The position numbers and the translations under genes were made by a program. A stretch of DNA of 64,000 bases from Meandrina meandrites (lineage: Eukaryota > Cnidaria > Anthozoa > Scleractinia > Meandrinidae). This document shows, piece by piece, positions 33,237 to 44,489 of this stretch (the stretch's first letter is position 1; each line of letters starts with the position of its first letter). The DNA is taken from assembly GCA_963693305.1 (NCBI GenBank), contig OY855915.1, forward strand, positions 2,974,495-3,038,494, read 5' to 3'. The notes below the pieces were generated by a model. The model saw only the letters and a program-made list of their open reading frames with translations. It made no database searches and was not told the origin of the DNA.

Positions 33237-34090
33237 CTAAAAGAAAACAAAACAATGAAAGACACAAAGACGTTAACTTTTACTGAGTTAACCTCAAAGT
33301 AAATAAATCAATTATTTGTATAGCCATGATTCCCCGGGGGTAAATACCTTAGCTATAACTTATATAATAATAATTTAATTGGGCATTGTGGCGTATTTTT
33401 CGGGCTAAAACATTCAGTTGGTTAAACTATTTTATAGCCCGCTGCTCCGATCTAATCAGGGTAAAGGAAATAATGTCTCACATGAATAACTCGCTACCCT
33501 TTGAGAGAATAAAGAACAAACAACAGGAGCAATGCCCCCTGCCTCAAAAAACAATAGCAACTGCTAAACCAGAGGGATCCAGGGGATCAGTAGAATGACA
33601 ATAGATGTTACACGGCTGTTTTTTCTCGCAGTCCGCCCTCCATAACTGAAGATACGGTTTCATAAAAAAGGACAAAAATCTTCGGTGTTCAAATTCTAAT
33701 CGCAAATATTTTAGGTAGTGCATTGTCGCTCTCCAAAAAGACAATTTAGACACCCGCAAAGACATGCTAGCAGAACGTAAAAACGTTAACGCTAAAAGGT
33801 TAAACCCGTTAGAAGGGGAAGAAACCATAAATATTGAGCGACAAGATAATTGATAACCCTGAAGTTACAAGATGAAATGACACATTTTATGTCCGGAACA
33901 TTTACGAGGTCAAATAAGTCAGCTACTGATTGAAAGCCACGTTACGGTAGATACCCGAATTTTTTAGTCGAGAGGTTTCGCGTTTACTCGCGCAAAATCT
34001 GAAGAAGGTCCTAATATTAAGTAGTCGTTTTTCAGTTTTTAATATCTCATTAAGTGTTGGAAAGAATCGTACAGAAATTCTCTCATCCAA
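33237..34090. other. Noncoding, with a dispersed repeat at 33465-33600
   Basis: 33465-33600 (CTCGCTACCC, CAAACAACAGGAGCAATGCCC) is related to 53745-53860, and a short form occurs near 19703-19725. The DNA just before 34091 is the likely promoter region of the fusion gene; no TATA box stands out. An in-frame stop lies about 40 bases upstream of the start codon. Confidence 0.4.
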
Positions 34091-35178
34091 ATGTTTTTAA
34101 GATTATTTTTGAAAGTTTTTTTATCTCTTCATGTTCTTCATTCTGGCGACTGTCGTTCAAGCGCAATGCACAAGAAGGCGCTTAGCAACAAGGATGCTGT
34201 GTGCAACGATGGAACTCGCGCTATCTATTTCCTGGGCGTACAGAAAACATCGAAGTGGATCATATTTTTGGAGAGTGGGGCGTACTGCTTGACGAAGGCG
34301 CAATGCCTGGCAAGATTTGGAAACGAATACACGAAGGTTTTAATGACATCGAAGTACATGCCAGAGACAATCACGGGAAGAGATTTGCTATCGGCGTCTC
34401 GGAATGAAAATGAATTATTTTACGACTATTCTCGCGTACTGATTCCATATTGTAGCAGTGACACATTTCTGGGGACGCAAACAAAAGCCTCAAACGCCGA
34501 AAACAACAGCTCCGTAGAAAAGTTTGTTTTCAGCGGTAAAATCATTTTTCAAAGCGTCATTTTAGAGCTGCTTAGCCAGGATCTAAGCCAAGCTCGCGAA
34601 ATTGTTTTGGTTGGTAGCAGTGCTGGAGCTGTAGGTGCATACAATCAAGTACAATGGATGCAAGATGTTCTGTCGTACAGGGGTTTAGATGTTAAGCTTT
34701 CAGCGATTATCGACGGTGGGTGGTTCATAAATTTCCAAGAAAGCATCGGATCGAAGCTTGCAAAGGAATTCTACACCGTTGGCAAACCTTTATCCCGTGC
34801 ATGCGCAGACTTTTCGTACGGATACCCGTGCTGTCTATCAGCTTTATGTATGCTAACACGAGGTTACTACCCTTCAAATGTGCCAACATTTTTTGTGTTC
34901 GGGATGTACGATATTTTTATTATTGGTGACATAGTTAAGCGTTTCTCCAAAAGAGTTGTCGTGGCGGACAATGGAGCGACTGATTTAGTAACTCTGATTG
35001 ATCTATACGGAGGCGCCATGAATCAATCTTTGTTTGCCATCGAGCCGAGCTCTTCAAATCTGAGCTATTTTGTTCCTGCGTGTTTTCAACACACATTCTT
35101 TTGTATGTCAAGTTTAAGAGACCAAGGTGGAGTGCTTCACTACAGAAAAATGTTCACTCAAGGAAATGCTCTATTTGG
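34091..35178 (+). CDS. Exon 1: signal peptide and NOTUM-type hydrolase domain
   Basis: Encodes residues 1-362 plus two bases of Gly363. The ATG is the first after an in-frame stop. The hydrolase order matches NOTUM/PAE: CNDG, WIIFLESGAYC, a conserved IPYCSSD motif (residues 118-124), VGSSAGAVG around Ser177, DGGWF at 208-212, MYD at 272-274 and VPACFQH ending at His334. The domain lies in one long exon, unlike the transporter part, which would fit a late joining of the two genes. The donor is GTGAGT. Confidence 0.85.
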
Positions 35179-38100
35179 GTGAGTAGCAATCTATATATGG
35201 GTAAATGTTTTTTTATTGGTGGATCCGGACCACTTAATAAAAGTAGTTGGCGAGGCGAGATAAATATCCACCACTTTCACCGACACTGAGGTGAATAATT
35301 GTTACAGTGTAAACCACACAAGCTGAATAACTAGCGGACCAAAACATTACTTCCGGTACCCAAAGCGACACGCGAAGCCATTTTGTTTCTCTTCGGCTGC
35401 TCGGAGATGAATAGTACTTTGCTAATCACCTACAAGTTAACCAATCAGCGCGCGCGGAAAGCACTATTCACTTGTGTGGTATATACTAATGCTACCTACT
35501 GACCTTTGACCTATATGGCATTTGCTTACTGTTTCTTGGTACTTCTCGTTCTCTAGTATGACCAAAAGACCTGGACGATGGCTATCTACAGCAATAATAA
35601 GTGGAAACGAAACCATTACCTTGCAATCTGCACTTCTTAAATGGGCAAAAACACGTGATCAACCAGTCAGAGTGACTGATAGCTGTCTTGGTGCGATGTG
35701 CAACCCCACGTGCCCAGAGTTGCTCAAATTTGTGGACACCGCTGCGGACTGGGGCGAGGTGCTCAATGCAGTGGTCTTAATTGTATCCCTGGTGCTTACA
35801 GTTGTATGTGTTGTGGCGAAGATCTGTTTTATGATCCAGTTAGTTTTTCTGAAACGATCTCGGAGCCGTCATATTGAAGAGCATATTAAATATTCGCAGG
35901 TAAAGTTGTTTAAGAATTATGACATTGAATTATTCTTTTTATACATAGATCCATGATTCTTTAAATAGTCATCGAGAAGTGGATACTTTAGGACAATGCT
36001 ATACCATACAAAATCGTGTAATGCCTTGCCGACGTATGGGCGGGAAAATATATATGGAAGTGCTCTGGCGCACACGGCAAATCATTTTTCGTTTCATTGC
36101 ATGAAATTCTTGAGATTCTAACTTATATATATGCAAAGATTTTCCAGTCACCTAATCGGCTCCTTCAAAGCTTCCCTTTAACTGGCACAATGAGCGGCAG
36201 TGACCAATTCTATCTTCATTGTACCACTAAACCAATATGTCCTAAAACTTCTCAAATGTGGAGAAAATGTTACTGAGGAAAGTTCTAAATTGCCAACTTA
36301 ATGCAAATTCTCCCAATTATTATGGTATAAGACTGTCTTGAAACTAGTATGTAAAATTTGAACTTTCTTTTAGGTGTCCACATGTGAGCCAGGTGAGCCA
36401 TTAACACTCCTGTACTCGTCACCAGAAGTTCCACAGCATTTCGGAATTCACAGTTGTGACAATCTACAAGGTACGACGCAAGAAAACAACGAGGAACGTT
36501 CAAGTAGAATTGAAGGTCAGCTTTCTGACGTCTGCACGGCCAAAGGTTACAACGCCATATTTTATAGAACTGTGCAATATTTACGCTTAGTTTTCCCACA
36601 AAAGCGTCGTAATAATGAAATGAAAAACATCGATCTTCATGCAGATCAAGTCGAGCATCATGAACGTAAAGAAACGTCTAGCATTGCCGATCCGAGACAA
36701 GGCAATGATCAGGGCATAGAGGACAACAGAAACAAACTTTGCGTTCGAGGGATTCGCGATACAACATTGAGCTTCAAACAAGGCGAACTAATCGCTATAG
36801 TAGGAAAACATGGGGCAGGTAAAACGACACTATTAAAGATTTTGAGTGGCAGATTGATTTGTTGGTGCGAACAGGTAAGTTTACACTGAAACACGATCGA
36901 TCAGTTTGCGTTTTTGAAATGATTGAATACAATTTCATGACGCGAAAGAAAGTATATATGCATGGAATACATAGCCTGCGTTTAACCAGTTTCCAGAAAT
37001 TTTATTTCTGGAATTTTGTGAGTCTATAATGAACTTATAAGACGACAATTTAAGTGCCTAAATTTAAAGGTTGTAGAGGTGTGTATGCTTGGAAGCATAA
37101 AATGTCTGACCTTTCAGTGTCAGTCTATACATGACATTTTTCTGCAAAAAAATCCACGCGCGACTTGACTTTCTCTAACTAATAGACACTGAAGAAATAT
37201 GTTCTTTCTTGAGACATGCTAAACATGTTAAAATTAAGCTCAGGCTAGTTTCCGCTTAAACCCAGAATGTGGCCTGGCTATTTCACGTTGTTGTTTTGTT
37301 GAGGACGACTTAGAAAGATACCACGATTTATAACGCACGTGCAGGGCCACTGTATCGTATCGCTCACTCAATTTTATTTTTGTTTAGCTATTTTAATCCT
37401 CTGAAAACTTCATTTTCTCAATTGTACACTTTCAACGTCGAAAAAAATTGTTTTCTTTTTTGCTCTCGTTTTCAGGGACACGTATTTGTAAATGATGTTG
37501 GACAACATGAAATTCAGCATATCTATACCAGCAGTACAGGCTTCCTTTCCCAGTTCACGGCACCATATTACGGAGAAATTTCTGTCAGACAGTATCTATT
37601 TCTCGCTGCTTTAATGAGGGTTCCCAGAAGCTCAAACAACAAAGCAAAGGTCGAACAAGTGGAGCAAATAATTTCGGAGGTGTGTTTCTGGTATTCGTCA
37701 GCGTGGCTCACGTTCTCGAGAATATTAGGAATTCCTCCACAGTTTGGGGTTGTTGTTTTGCTAAGGCTTTGAAGGAGATGTACTAAAATGTATAAAGTCC
37801 TGGCCAAATAGAACCGCAAACGTTTACTACGAACTTACGAACTTGCTTACAGACTTGCGTTGGGTGGTCAAACGAATCTGTAGGTGTGCGCATTATCTGA
37901 CCAATTGAAGTCGCAAGTAGAAGCAAGTTGCTGTCCATTGCTTCGCGACGTTCTAGTTGCGTTTATTAATAAGAAGGACAGTGTCGTTAAAACAAAACAG
38001 AAATAAAAATGATGGCGGTTAAAACCAAGGGAACAGCAAACCACGAAAGCTAAACGCTAGCTTAGAAAAGTCTAATTTTAATTTGTTATTTTTATAGATG

Positions 38101-41100
38101 AACTTAACCTCTGTAGCGGACAAAACTTTTGGCGGGCCATTTAAGACGAATCTCACTGAGCTACAGGTTTGCTGGCAAGCATCATTTTTTCTCAGTAAGA
38201 TTTATTCATTTCTTTTCTAGCCTCGTCGACTTTCTTTTTTTTTTTTTTTTTTTTCAGAAACGTCTGTTGTGCTTGGCTCTACAACTGATTACCAGGCCTC
38301 TTGCAGTCTTCTTAGATGAACCAATCACAGGTACAGTAACAACAAGTCAGAGTGAGACATTTTCAACCATTTCCCACTCAACCTGTTTTTACTTTGTCAA
38401 ACCATCATTGCAAGCCTTGCGTTTTTAAGTTTGTCTATATTGCAATCCATTTTCATCCTCGCCATCTTTAGTCATCTTCACTTCCCAATGGGTTCCTGTT
38501 ATTTGTCGAGATTTTTCTACAAAATCAAAACATTATTGTTGGGTTTCCTTCATGCAAGCCTCGCGTTTCCAAGTTTGTTTTTGTTGCAATCCATTTCCAT
38601 CCTCGCCATCGTCATTCATCCTCACTTCCTAATGGGTTCCTGTCATTTGTCGAGTATTGTTCTACAAAATCAAACCATTATTGTTGGGTTTCCTACATGC
38701 AAGCCTCGCGTTTCGAAGTTTGTTTTTGTTGTAATCCATTTCCATCCTCGCCATCGTTATTCATCCTCACTTCCTAATGGGTTCCTGACATTTGTCGAGT
38801 ATTGTTCTACAAAATCAAACCATTATTGTTGGGTTTCCTACATGCAAGCCTCGCGTTTTCAAGTTTGTCCATATTGCAATCCATTTCCATCCTCGCCATC
38901 GTTAGTCATCCTCACTTCCTAATGGGTTCCTGACATTTGTCGAGTATTGTTCTACAAAATCAAACCATTATTGTTGGGTTTCCTACATGCAAGCCTAGCG
39001 TTTTCAAGTTTGTCCATATTGCAATCCATTTCCATCCTCGCCATCGTTAGTCATCCTCACTTCCTAATGGTTCCTGACATTTGTCGGGTACTGCTCTGCA
39101 AAATCAAAACATTATTGTTGCGTTTTCTGTGATCTAAATATGCGTTTAAGCTTCTTAGTAACACCTTTTGGAACATCTGACATTTTCAGGTTTGGATTCG
39201 GTCCCCTCAATGGAATTATTGAACATTCTAAGAAGACTTTGTAATAATGGACATTTGGTGATTATCACCACAAAAGCGCTACCTGGGAAAACAGCTGAGC
39301 TCTTTAATCAATTGATCTTACTCTCTGATAAACAGGTAAGTGAGAATTGTGGAGGTGAACCTCGTGTTATTGGGACACCAAATCCTTTAAGAGAAGATCA
39401 TTTGATCCCAAAAGCCAGAAGACTCGAAGACCGTGGTCAAAAGTCAATTCTATCTCTATAATACAAATAATTTTGAGCGAAAAACTAAATCAGCAATACA
39501 CTAATTGACGTTAACAGGGGCGAATAACAGCTCTCTGTAGCATCATCAGAATTATCACTCTCTCATTTGAAATCGATATTCCTCCGCAAGTTGAATTTTC
39601 AATTCAATCCTCTAGGTGATATACAGCGGAGAGCCCGCAAAACTTGCAGACCATTACAACCGCGTGTCGGAGGACAGAAACGAGACACAGAAAGGATTAG
39701 AAGGTATTTAATTGAGTGCTTCATGTTCTTATGTTTTACAGTCATCTGCCTGCAAGCCTGTGAGTCCGAATCACGCCGGTAAAGATTTTGTTAGCCTGTT
39801 CCAGTCGTTCGGTTAGTTGGGGCCTGGGGAGCAGCGTGCAAAACAGCAAGTGAAAACTAAGGGGAGGGGTGTGGAGGAGAAGGCTCTCTCGCCTTAGTCC
39901 CCTCGCCATTATTTCCACTCGCCGTTCGTCACGGTCAGTTTTTTAACTTGACTAATTGGGTTCAAAATGACCATACTGTGTACAAACACCTTTTTCACTT
40001 TGCTTTGATAGTACCAAAATGGTAAAATTTAGATAGAGAGAGGAAATATTTGTTTCGTGTATACATTTCAATTAAGCTGCCTTCCGCTACTGCAATAAAT
40101 ATCTTTTATTACGGTTACTATTGTTGGCGGCCACTTATTTTAGCGCTTTCAGCGAGTTGGGCGAAAATGGCTAAATTTAACCTCGCTAAAATTTGTCTCG
40201 GTCAAATTTAATACGCGTTAAATTTAAGACAATCAGTATTGCAGTCGAAACGTCGCGATCAACAACTTAAAGCGATTCCATCGGCGACAAACGATTAAAC
40301 GTTCATCTTTTCATCTTACACCACGATGAATAACAAACATCTTTGATAATAGTCGCTAAATCTTGCCCAGAAAATATCGTTACAATTAGTAGCCGAAATG
40401 ACAGTGACGCTGCTGAGAAATTACGGCGTACTTATGTCGACTCTTACGATTAATTTGCGATGTTTTTAAGACATTATTGCAGATATTCTTCGAAGCAGAC
40501 AAGTAAAAGAGGCGATGGCGATGCAAAAGCAATTCGAAACAACTGAAAAAGACTCCGCCAGCCCGAAGAAACGAGAGAAAAGTTTTTTACAAGCCCCACA
40601 CAACAGGTATTTCTGCTAGAAGTATTTTATAACAAATATTTCAATGTGCTTTACATTTTATCCAAAAATATATATTTTTAAAAAACCTCATGTATTCGTA
40701 ACAAAGGGTCCTGAATTGTTTTCAGCTTGAATACTGCGGGATTCCTTACCAGGTTGTTTGTAATAGACTACAGAGCCTCGTTATCGTCCAGCCGTGGACA
40801 GACTGTATACCTGCCAATCATGTTCTCCGTATTTGGATTAACCGCGGGAATTGTTTATTGGCAAGCAGCGACGCCATTACAAATTATCACAGCCTACTGT
40901 GGCTCGTCTATCCCCAGTATTCTCTTTCTCAGCTCGGTTTTGCTGAGCCGCATTAATAAGAGCCTGGAGGTGAGTGAAAAAAAAAATACAAAAAAACTCT
41001 TCACCAAATCTTTTTCAGGTACGGACAAAAAAAAAATCAGGCTTTTTAACTCTGAAACTTTGTGGCTTAAAGGTCAGTGCGCTGGACTCCTGATCGAGCG

Positions 41101-44069
41101 GTCTGGGTTCGAGTCCTGGCTTAGGTTATTGTGTTGTGTTCTTGGGAAAGACACTTTACTCTCATAGTGCCTCTCTCCACCCAGGTGTATAAATGGGTTC
41201 CGGCGAATTTATTGCTGGGGGTAACCCTGCGATGGACTAGCATACCATCCAGGGTGGAGTAGACATACTCCTTGTCGCCTCATGCTACTGAAACCGGGAT
41301 AAGCTCTGACCTGATCGGCCACTAGGCTAGAACGCAGACTTTACCTTAATATTTCTGTAAGTCCGTTTTAGACCGGACTGATAGTTATTTTAAGTATTTA
41401 AACTACCGTTAAGGTGGCACACTTAGAAATGCACTTAAAAGTACTTTTCCTTGTAGCCGTTATTCAGGAGAAGCGGTGCGTGACGAGAAATAACGGTTAC
41501 AATATATGTTGCGTGACCAAGAGAACGTAACGATATCCAAAAACAGCTTATCAACACTTTCAAATTTCACTGGGCGCTGTTATAGGTAATTTATTTTCAC
41601 TCACATTTTGCCTCGCACGAAAACCCGATCTACATTGATTGAATATTTCTTGTCCTTTAATTGTTTCATTTTACGTTGCCCAGATCTGTCGAGTGGAATC
41701 TTCACTAAACGTCGGTTACTCCTATGAGCACGTGACACAGGTATTTCTAAGCACATCCGCTGCCTGTGTGTTACCAGTGATCGCATGCTCAGCTCTGACG
41801 TACTTCATGGTAATGACGTCATATGACTGGTGGCGATTTTTCCTGGTGACTGTCATCTCATTAGTGTTAAACCAAACGTGGATTGCAGTGTATATGATGG
41901 TAACTTACGTTACACCGAGTAACGCTTGTCACGCAGGCCTCGTTATAGCCATATTAGGAGGATTTTCTGGCGGGTTCATTGTCACGAGATATCAGATGCC
42001 TATAGGGTAGGTATCAATTCCATAGAATGCCTATAGGGTGGGGTGCCAAATTATTTAGGTGCCTGTAGAGTTTTGGCATAATTATTTTGTTTTAATGCCA
42101 AAATGGTAGAAATCCCTTCCATTACATGCCTATGTGATGTGGGCATTATTTAACACTTAATGACTGGTCCGAGGGAAACAGTTTTTAATTTATCGATGTT
42201 TCCCAAGAGGGAGCCGAGGGAAATGAAATTAATTGCTTTCCCGAGGGGCCGGCCATTAAGTGATTAAATTTGTTACATAGCACAGCGAAGACTTTTAGAA
42301 GAACGGGGATTGCCGGTCAACATTCGAGGGTAACAGTGCACTGTTAACCTCTCACGTCATAGATTTTGCAATGTTGTCTGCTCAGAGACTTTTAGCGGGA
42401 AACAGACCGCGCATTGTTTGGAAAAAATTCCAGCTATATGGCCCTATACGACAATTACATTCATATTTACTAGTGCCTTTGTTGTCTGTTTGTTTGTTTG
42501 TTGCTTAGCTTGACAAGTACAATACTAGTCCTTTTGGAGAGATGATGAAATTTCAGAGCTTAATGATAGTAATTAACTACTGAATGTATTTCGTTTTGCA
42601 GATACAATTTACTATTCTACATCAACCCACAGTTTTATGGTTACTCGGCTATCACTAAAGTCTTGTTACAGAATAGTCGTCTGAAGTGCGAATACGAGTC
42701 CGTATTGAACTGTATTAGTACGGATGGAAACGCTGTGCTGGCCAGATTTAATTTTGATTCAGTTAATCCTTATGGACATCTTGTGGTAAGTTTGCAGTTT
42801 TTGTTTATGCTCGTCCATGGTTGCTAGAAAGTCAATTGACGCTAACCGGGCATTAGCAGTTAATAAAGGTTTTACAGTTTCTTTTTTCATAAGACGTGTT
42901 TCTTTCGAAGCTAATGTTCTTTGGTGTCATTTGAAATTCTTGAGTCAAAGTTAAAGGACAAAAAGCGTAAACAGAAACCCTTACGAAAAAGTTACAAAAC
43001 TGGAATTAAAAGTATGCTAACTCTGACTGGATTAAAATCAAGTTAACAAAAAAAAACATGTCTGCTGTGATGAAACTTTTTTTTTACTGCTACTTTTAAG
43101 TTACAGTTTGACAAGGTTTTAAGTTATCTGGAGATGAGAGAAATTTTACAATAACATGTAGAACCAAGAGAGTATGAAGAACTCTCTTGCTAAAACTGAA
43201 TATCAAGTTGGCATCGGTTTATCGACATCTTTAATAAAGTTTTTAAAAGTAACAGGGTATTTCATCGTGCTTTAACCAACAGTCCATATCCGTATTCTCG
43301 GTTTTCGGAATGGACTTGCTTACATTTGAAGCTAATGCGGGGAATCTCTTTAAATGCAACTCACATGGAGTTCTTTGTAATGATATTATTAGTCTCCACT
43401 GCGTGCTAGTTCCAGTCCAATACCGGGAATACGAATACCGTCTACTGGCAATATAGGATACACGGCCGTGATACGAATGATTTCTCATCGAGTGTTGAAC
43501 AATATTTCACGAGTGAGCGCAGCGAACAAGTGAAATATTTTTCAACATGGGAAAAAAAATTTCGTATATATCCAAGCGACCATGTAATTTTATTTAAATA
43601 AATAAATTTAGTGGTATGTCGAGTGGTAGGAAATCGATATAAAAACTCTATCTCACCGTTATCCAGTCTGTGTGATGTCATTTTTATCTATTCGCTATCA
43701 CTCAGTATACCACTGAAGTATACATAATAAAAGTAGTTAGCTACCCAGACAGACACCCTACTAAAGCTTACATGCAGTCCTAGCTGATCCTGCGTAATAC
43801 TCCGCTTTACCTCCAGTTACCTCGATACATGTTTGTCTGCTCATTCTCGTCCCCAGAGCCCACGATCCTTCTGGTCTGCGCAGACCAGAAGGATCGCGGC
43901 CTCTGGGGTCAAGAATGTTTGTCTGCGATGAGTGTTAAAGTTTGTTTATTTAAGTTGGTCACCAGCTGCTGTGATAAACTGCTTGTTTCCGTTTCAGGTA
44001 ATGCTGTGCATCACCCTGATATCTCTTCTTTTCTCCTGGCTTCTTTGTGACTCGAAAACGTCGCGATGA
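34091..44069 (+). CDS. NOTUM/pectin-acetylesterase-ABCG transporter fusion gene (13 exons, 1151 aa)
   Basis: The exons are 34091-35178, 35557-35899, 36374-36874, 37476-37679, 38098-38166, 38258-38330, 39190-39335, 39531-39615, 40483-40606, 40726-40969, 41684-42006, 42602-42785 and 43998-44069. All have GT-AG introns and phases that join without a break. Residues 1-20 are a signal peptide. Residues 35-360 are a NOTUM-type alpha/beta hydrolase: CNDG at 38-41, GSSAG with Ser177, Asp274, His334. About 432-460 is a membrane helix, then a polar linker. About 598-850 is an ABCG-type nucleotide-binding domain (Walker A 621-629, Gln670, Asp755/Glu756). About 878-1151 is an ABC2-type membrane domain. 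Predicted topology puts the esterase outside the cell and the ATPase inside. NOTUM removes palmitoleate from Wnt; ABCG half-transporters move lipids or sterols as dimers. Signature and H-loop are degenerate. The substrate is unknown. Confidence 0.88.
35557..35899 (+). CDS. Exon 2: end of the hydrolase and first membrane helix
   Basis: Residues 363-477. A Cys-containing stretch (CLGAMCNPTCPELL) closes the extracellular part. Residues about 432-460 (VVLIVSLVLTVVCVVAK core) form a membrane helix followed by a basic KRSRSRH stop-transfer sequence, placing the next domain in the cytosol. Confidence 0.8.
36374..36874 (+). CDS. Exon 3: cytosolic linker and Walker A
   Basis: Residues 478-644. About 120 polar, low-conservation residues lead into LCVRGIRDTTLSFKQGEL and GKHGAGKTTLLKILSG (Walker A at 621-629, Lys627). 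Confidence 0.85.
37476..37679 (+). CDS. Exon 4: Q-loop segment of the ABC domain
   Basis: Residues 645-712. GHVFVND, then FLSQFTAPYYGEISVRQYL, the usual ABCG Q-loop context with Gln670, and an Arg-Val-Pro segment before a charged helix. Confidence 0.8.
38098..38166 (+). CDS. Exon 5: degenerate ABC signature segment
   Basis: Residues 713-735. VADKTFGG corresponds to the ABCG ADT-VG segment. The end, LTELQ, takes the place of the LSGGQ signature. Confidence 0.7.
38258..38330 (+). CDS. Exon 6: Walker B
   Basis: Residues 736-759 plus one base. KRLLCLALQL follows directly on the signature position, and AVFLDEPIT holds Walker B Asp755 and catalytic Glu756. The acceptor has a long poly-T tract. 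Confidence 0.85.
38390..39130. repeat. Intronic minisatellite, 145-bp unit, about five copies
   Basis: Units beginning TTGCAATCCATTTCCATCC start at about 38440, 38584, 38729, 38874 and 39019. The later units are nearly identical. The array lies in intron 6 of the fusion gene, between the Walker B and D-loop exons. The long open frames across it are by-products of the repeat. Confidence 0.9.
39190..39335 (+). CDS. Exon 7: D-loop and H-loop region
   Basis: Residues 760-808. GLDS is the D-loop. At the H-loop, where ABCG proteins have TIHQP, this protein has TTKAL, so the switch histidine is replaced by Lys788. LILLSD closes the domain as usual. Confidence 0.8.
39531..39615 (+). CDS. Exon 8: ABCG NPxD segment
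   Basis: Residues 809-836 plus one base. The acceptor after AATAACAG was chosen because it alone gives FNPLD across the next junction, the equivalent of the ABCG NPAD motif. A competing acceptor 15 bases upstream gives a frame that fails at the next exon. Confidence 0.65.
40483..40606 (+). CDS. Exon 9: linker between the ATPase and the membrane domain
   Basis: Residues 837-877 plus two bases. Charged helical sequence (SRQVKEAMAMQKQFE) that links the nucleotide-binding and membrane domains in ABCG proteins. Confidence 0.75.
40726..40969 (+). CDS. Exon 10: first helices of the ABC2-type membrane domain
   Basis: Residues 878-959. LTRLFVIDYRASLSSSRG is the connecting amphipathic helix, followed by PIMFSVFGLTAGIVYW and a second hydrophobic segment ending in LLSRINKS. 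The donor is GTGAGT. Confidence 0.8.
41060..41350 (+). mobile_element. tRNA-derived SINE, family B, in intron 10
   Basis: A tRNA-like head (GGCTTAAAGGTCAGTGCGCT, B box GGGTTCGAGTCC) followed by CCACCCAGGTGTATAAATGG, GGGGGTAACCCTGCGATGGA and AACCGGGATAAGCTC. A truncated copy lies at 46903-47080. It is in sense orientation within the fusion gene. Confidence 0.8.
41684..42006 (+). CDS. Exon 11: central membrane helices
   Basis: Residues 960-1066 plus two bases. Three to four hydrophobic helices (ACVLPVIACSALTYFMVM, FFLVTVISLVLNQTW, GLVIAILGGFSGGFIV). The Pro within the ALP-like segment fits the ABCG pattern. Confidence 0.8.
42149..42268. repeat. Imperfect hairpin in intron 11
   Basis: TTTAACACTTAATGACTGG, CCGAGGGAAA at the left mirrors TTTCCCGAGG, CCATTAAGTGATTAAA at the right. 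A small foldback repeat. Confidence 0.6.
42602..42785 (+). CDS. Exon 12: extracellular loop of the membrane domain
   Basis: Residues 1067-1128. FYINPQFYGYSA matches the ABCG SPxxYG element, followed by a Cys-containing loop. Confidence 0.8.
43460..43715. repeat. Dispersed palindromic repeat (CACGAGTGAGCGCAGCGAAC), in intron 12
   Basis: The core TTTCACGAGTGAGCGCAGCG with inverted TGTTGAA/TTCAACA flanks, then ATTTCGTATAT, is related to 55068-55560. Noncoding. Confidence 0.6.
43998..44069 (+). CDS. Exon 13: last membrane helix and stop
   Basis: Residues 1129-1151. VMLCITLISLLFSWLLC is the final helix; TGA is at 44067-44069. Confidence 0.75.
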   Translation, partial: VMLCITLISLLFSWLLCDSKTSR

Positions 44070-44131
44070 CGTCACTGTGCGGCGGTCTACGTGTCAAAAC
44101 AAGCGGAAATGAACCTGCTGTTGCCTGGAGA

Positions 44132-44157
44132 AATAAACAAAATGGAAGTCAAATAAA
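44132..44157 (+). terminator. Polyadenylation signals of the fusion gene
   Basis: Two AATAAA hexamers (44132-44137 and 44152-44157) lie 63-88 bases after the stop codon, a normal distance for a short 3' UTR. Confidence 0.55.
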
Positions 44158-44159
44158 CT

Positions 44160-44441
44160 TTGAAAGGGGATATTTCGTCGAAAGCGGAACGTCAAAGTAA
44201 TTTTTTACCACCCAGTTGGTGAAGCACCTTCATTATGTAATAAGGCCTTTGCCTAAGATTCCTTTGAAAATAATGTAAGACTTGGTGAAAAGATCTTGTA
44301 AATGAACCATTTACTTTTCTGGGCCTTACTAAAGCCTTCATTTGCATACGTTATCCTTTAGCTATTGATTACCACGTGGCTCAAACTTTTTGCGGTACTT
44401 AAGGTTTATAGATTGTTAATTTTTTTTGTATTTTGCAGATC

Positions 44442-44489
<48 letters not shown>

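Noticed and set aside
38431..39132. 163- and 61-codon frames in the fusion gene
   Set aside because: They translate the 145-bp intronic tandem repeat; the exon structure passes on either side.
39516..39614. Alternative exon 8 starting at 39516
   Set aside because: It opens a frame after the upstream acceptor but ends in a phase that gives an early stop in exon 9; the acceptor at 39530 keeps the frame and creates the NPLD motif.
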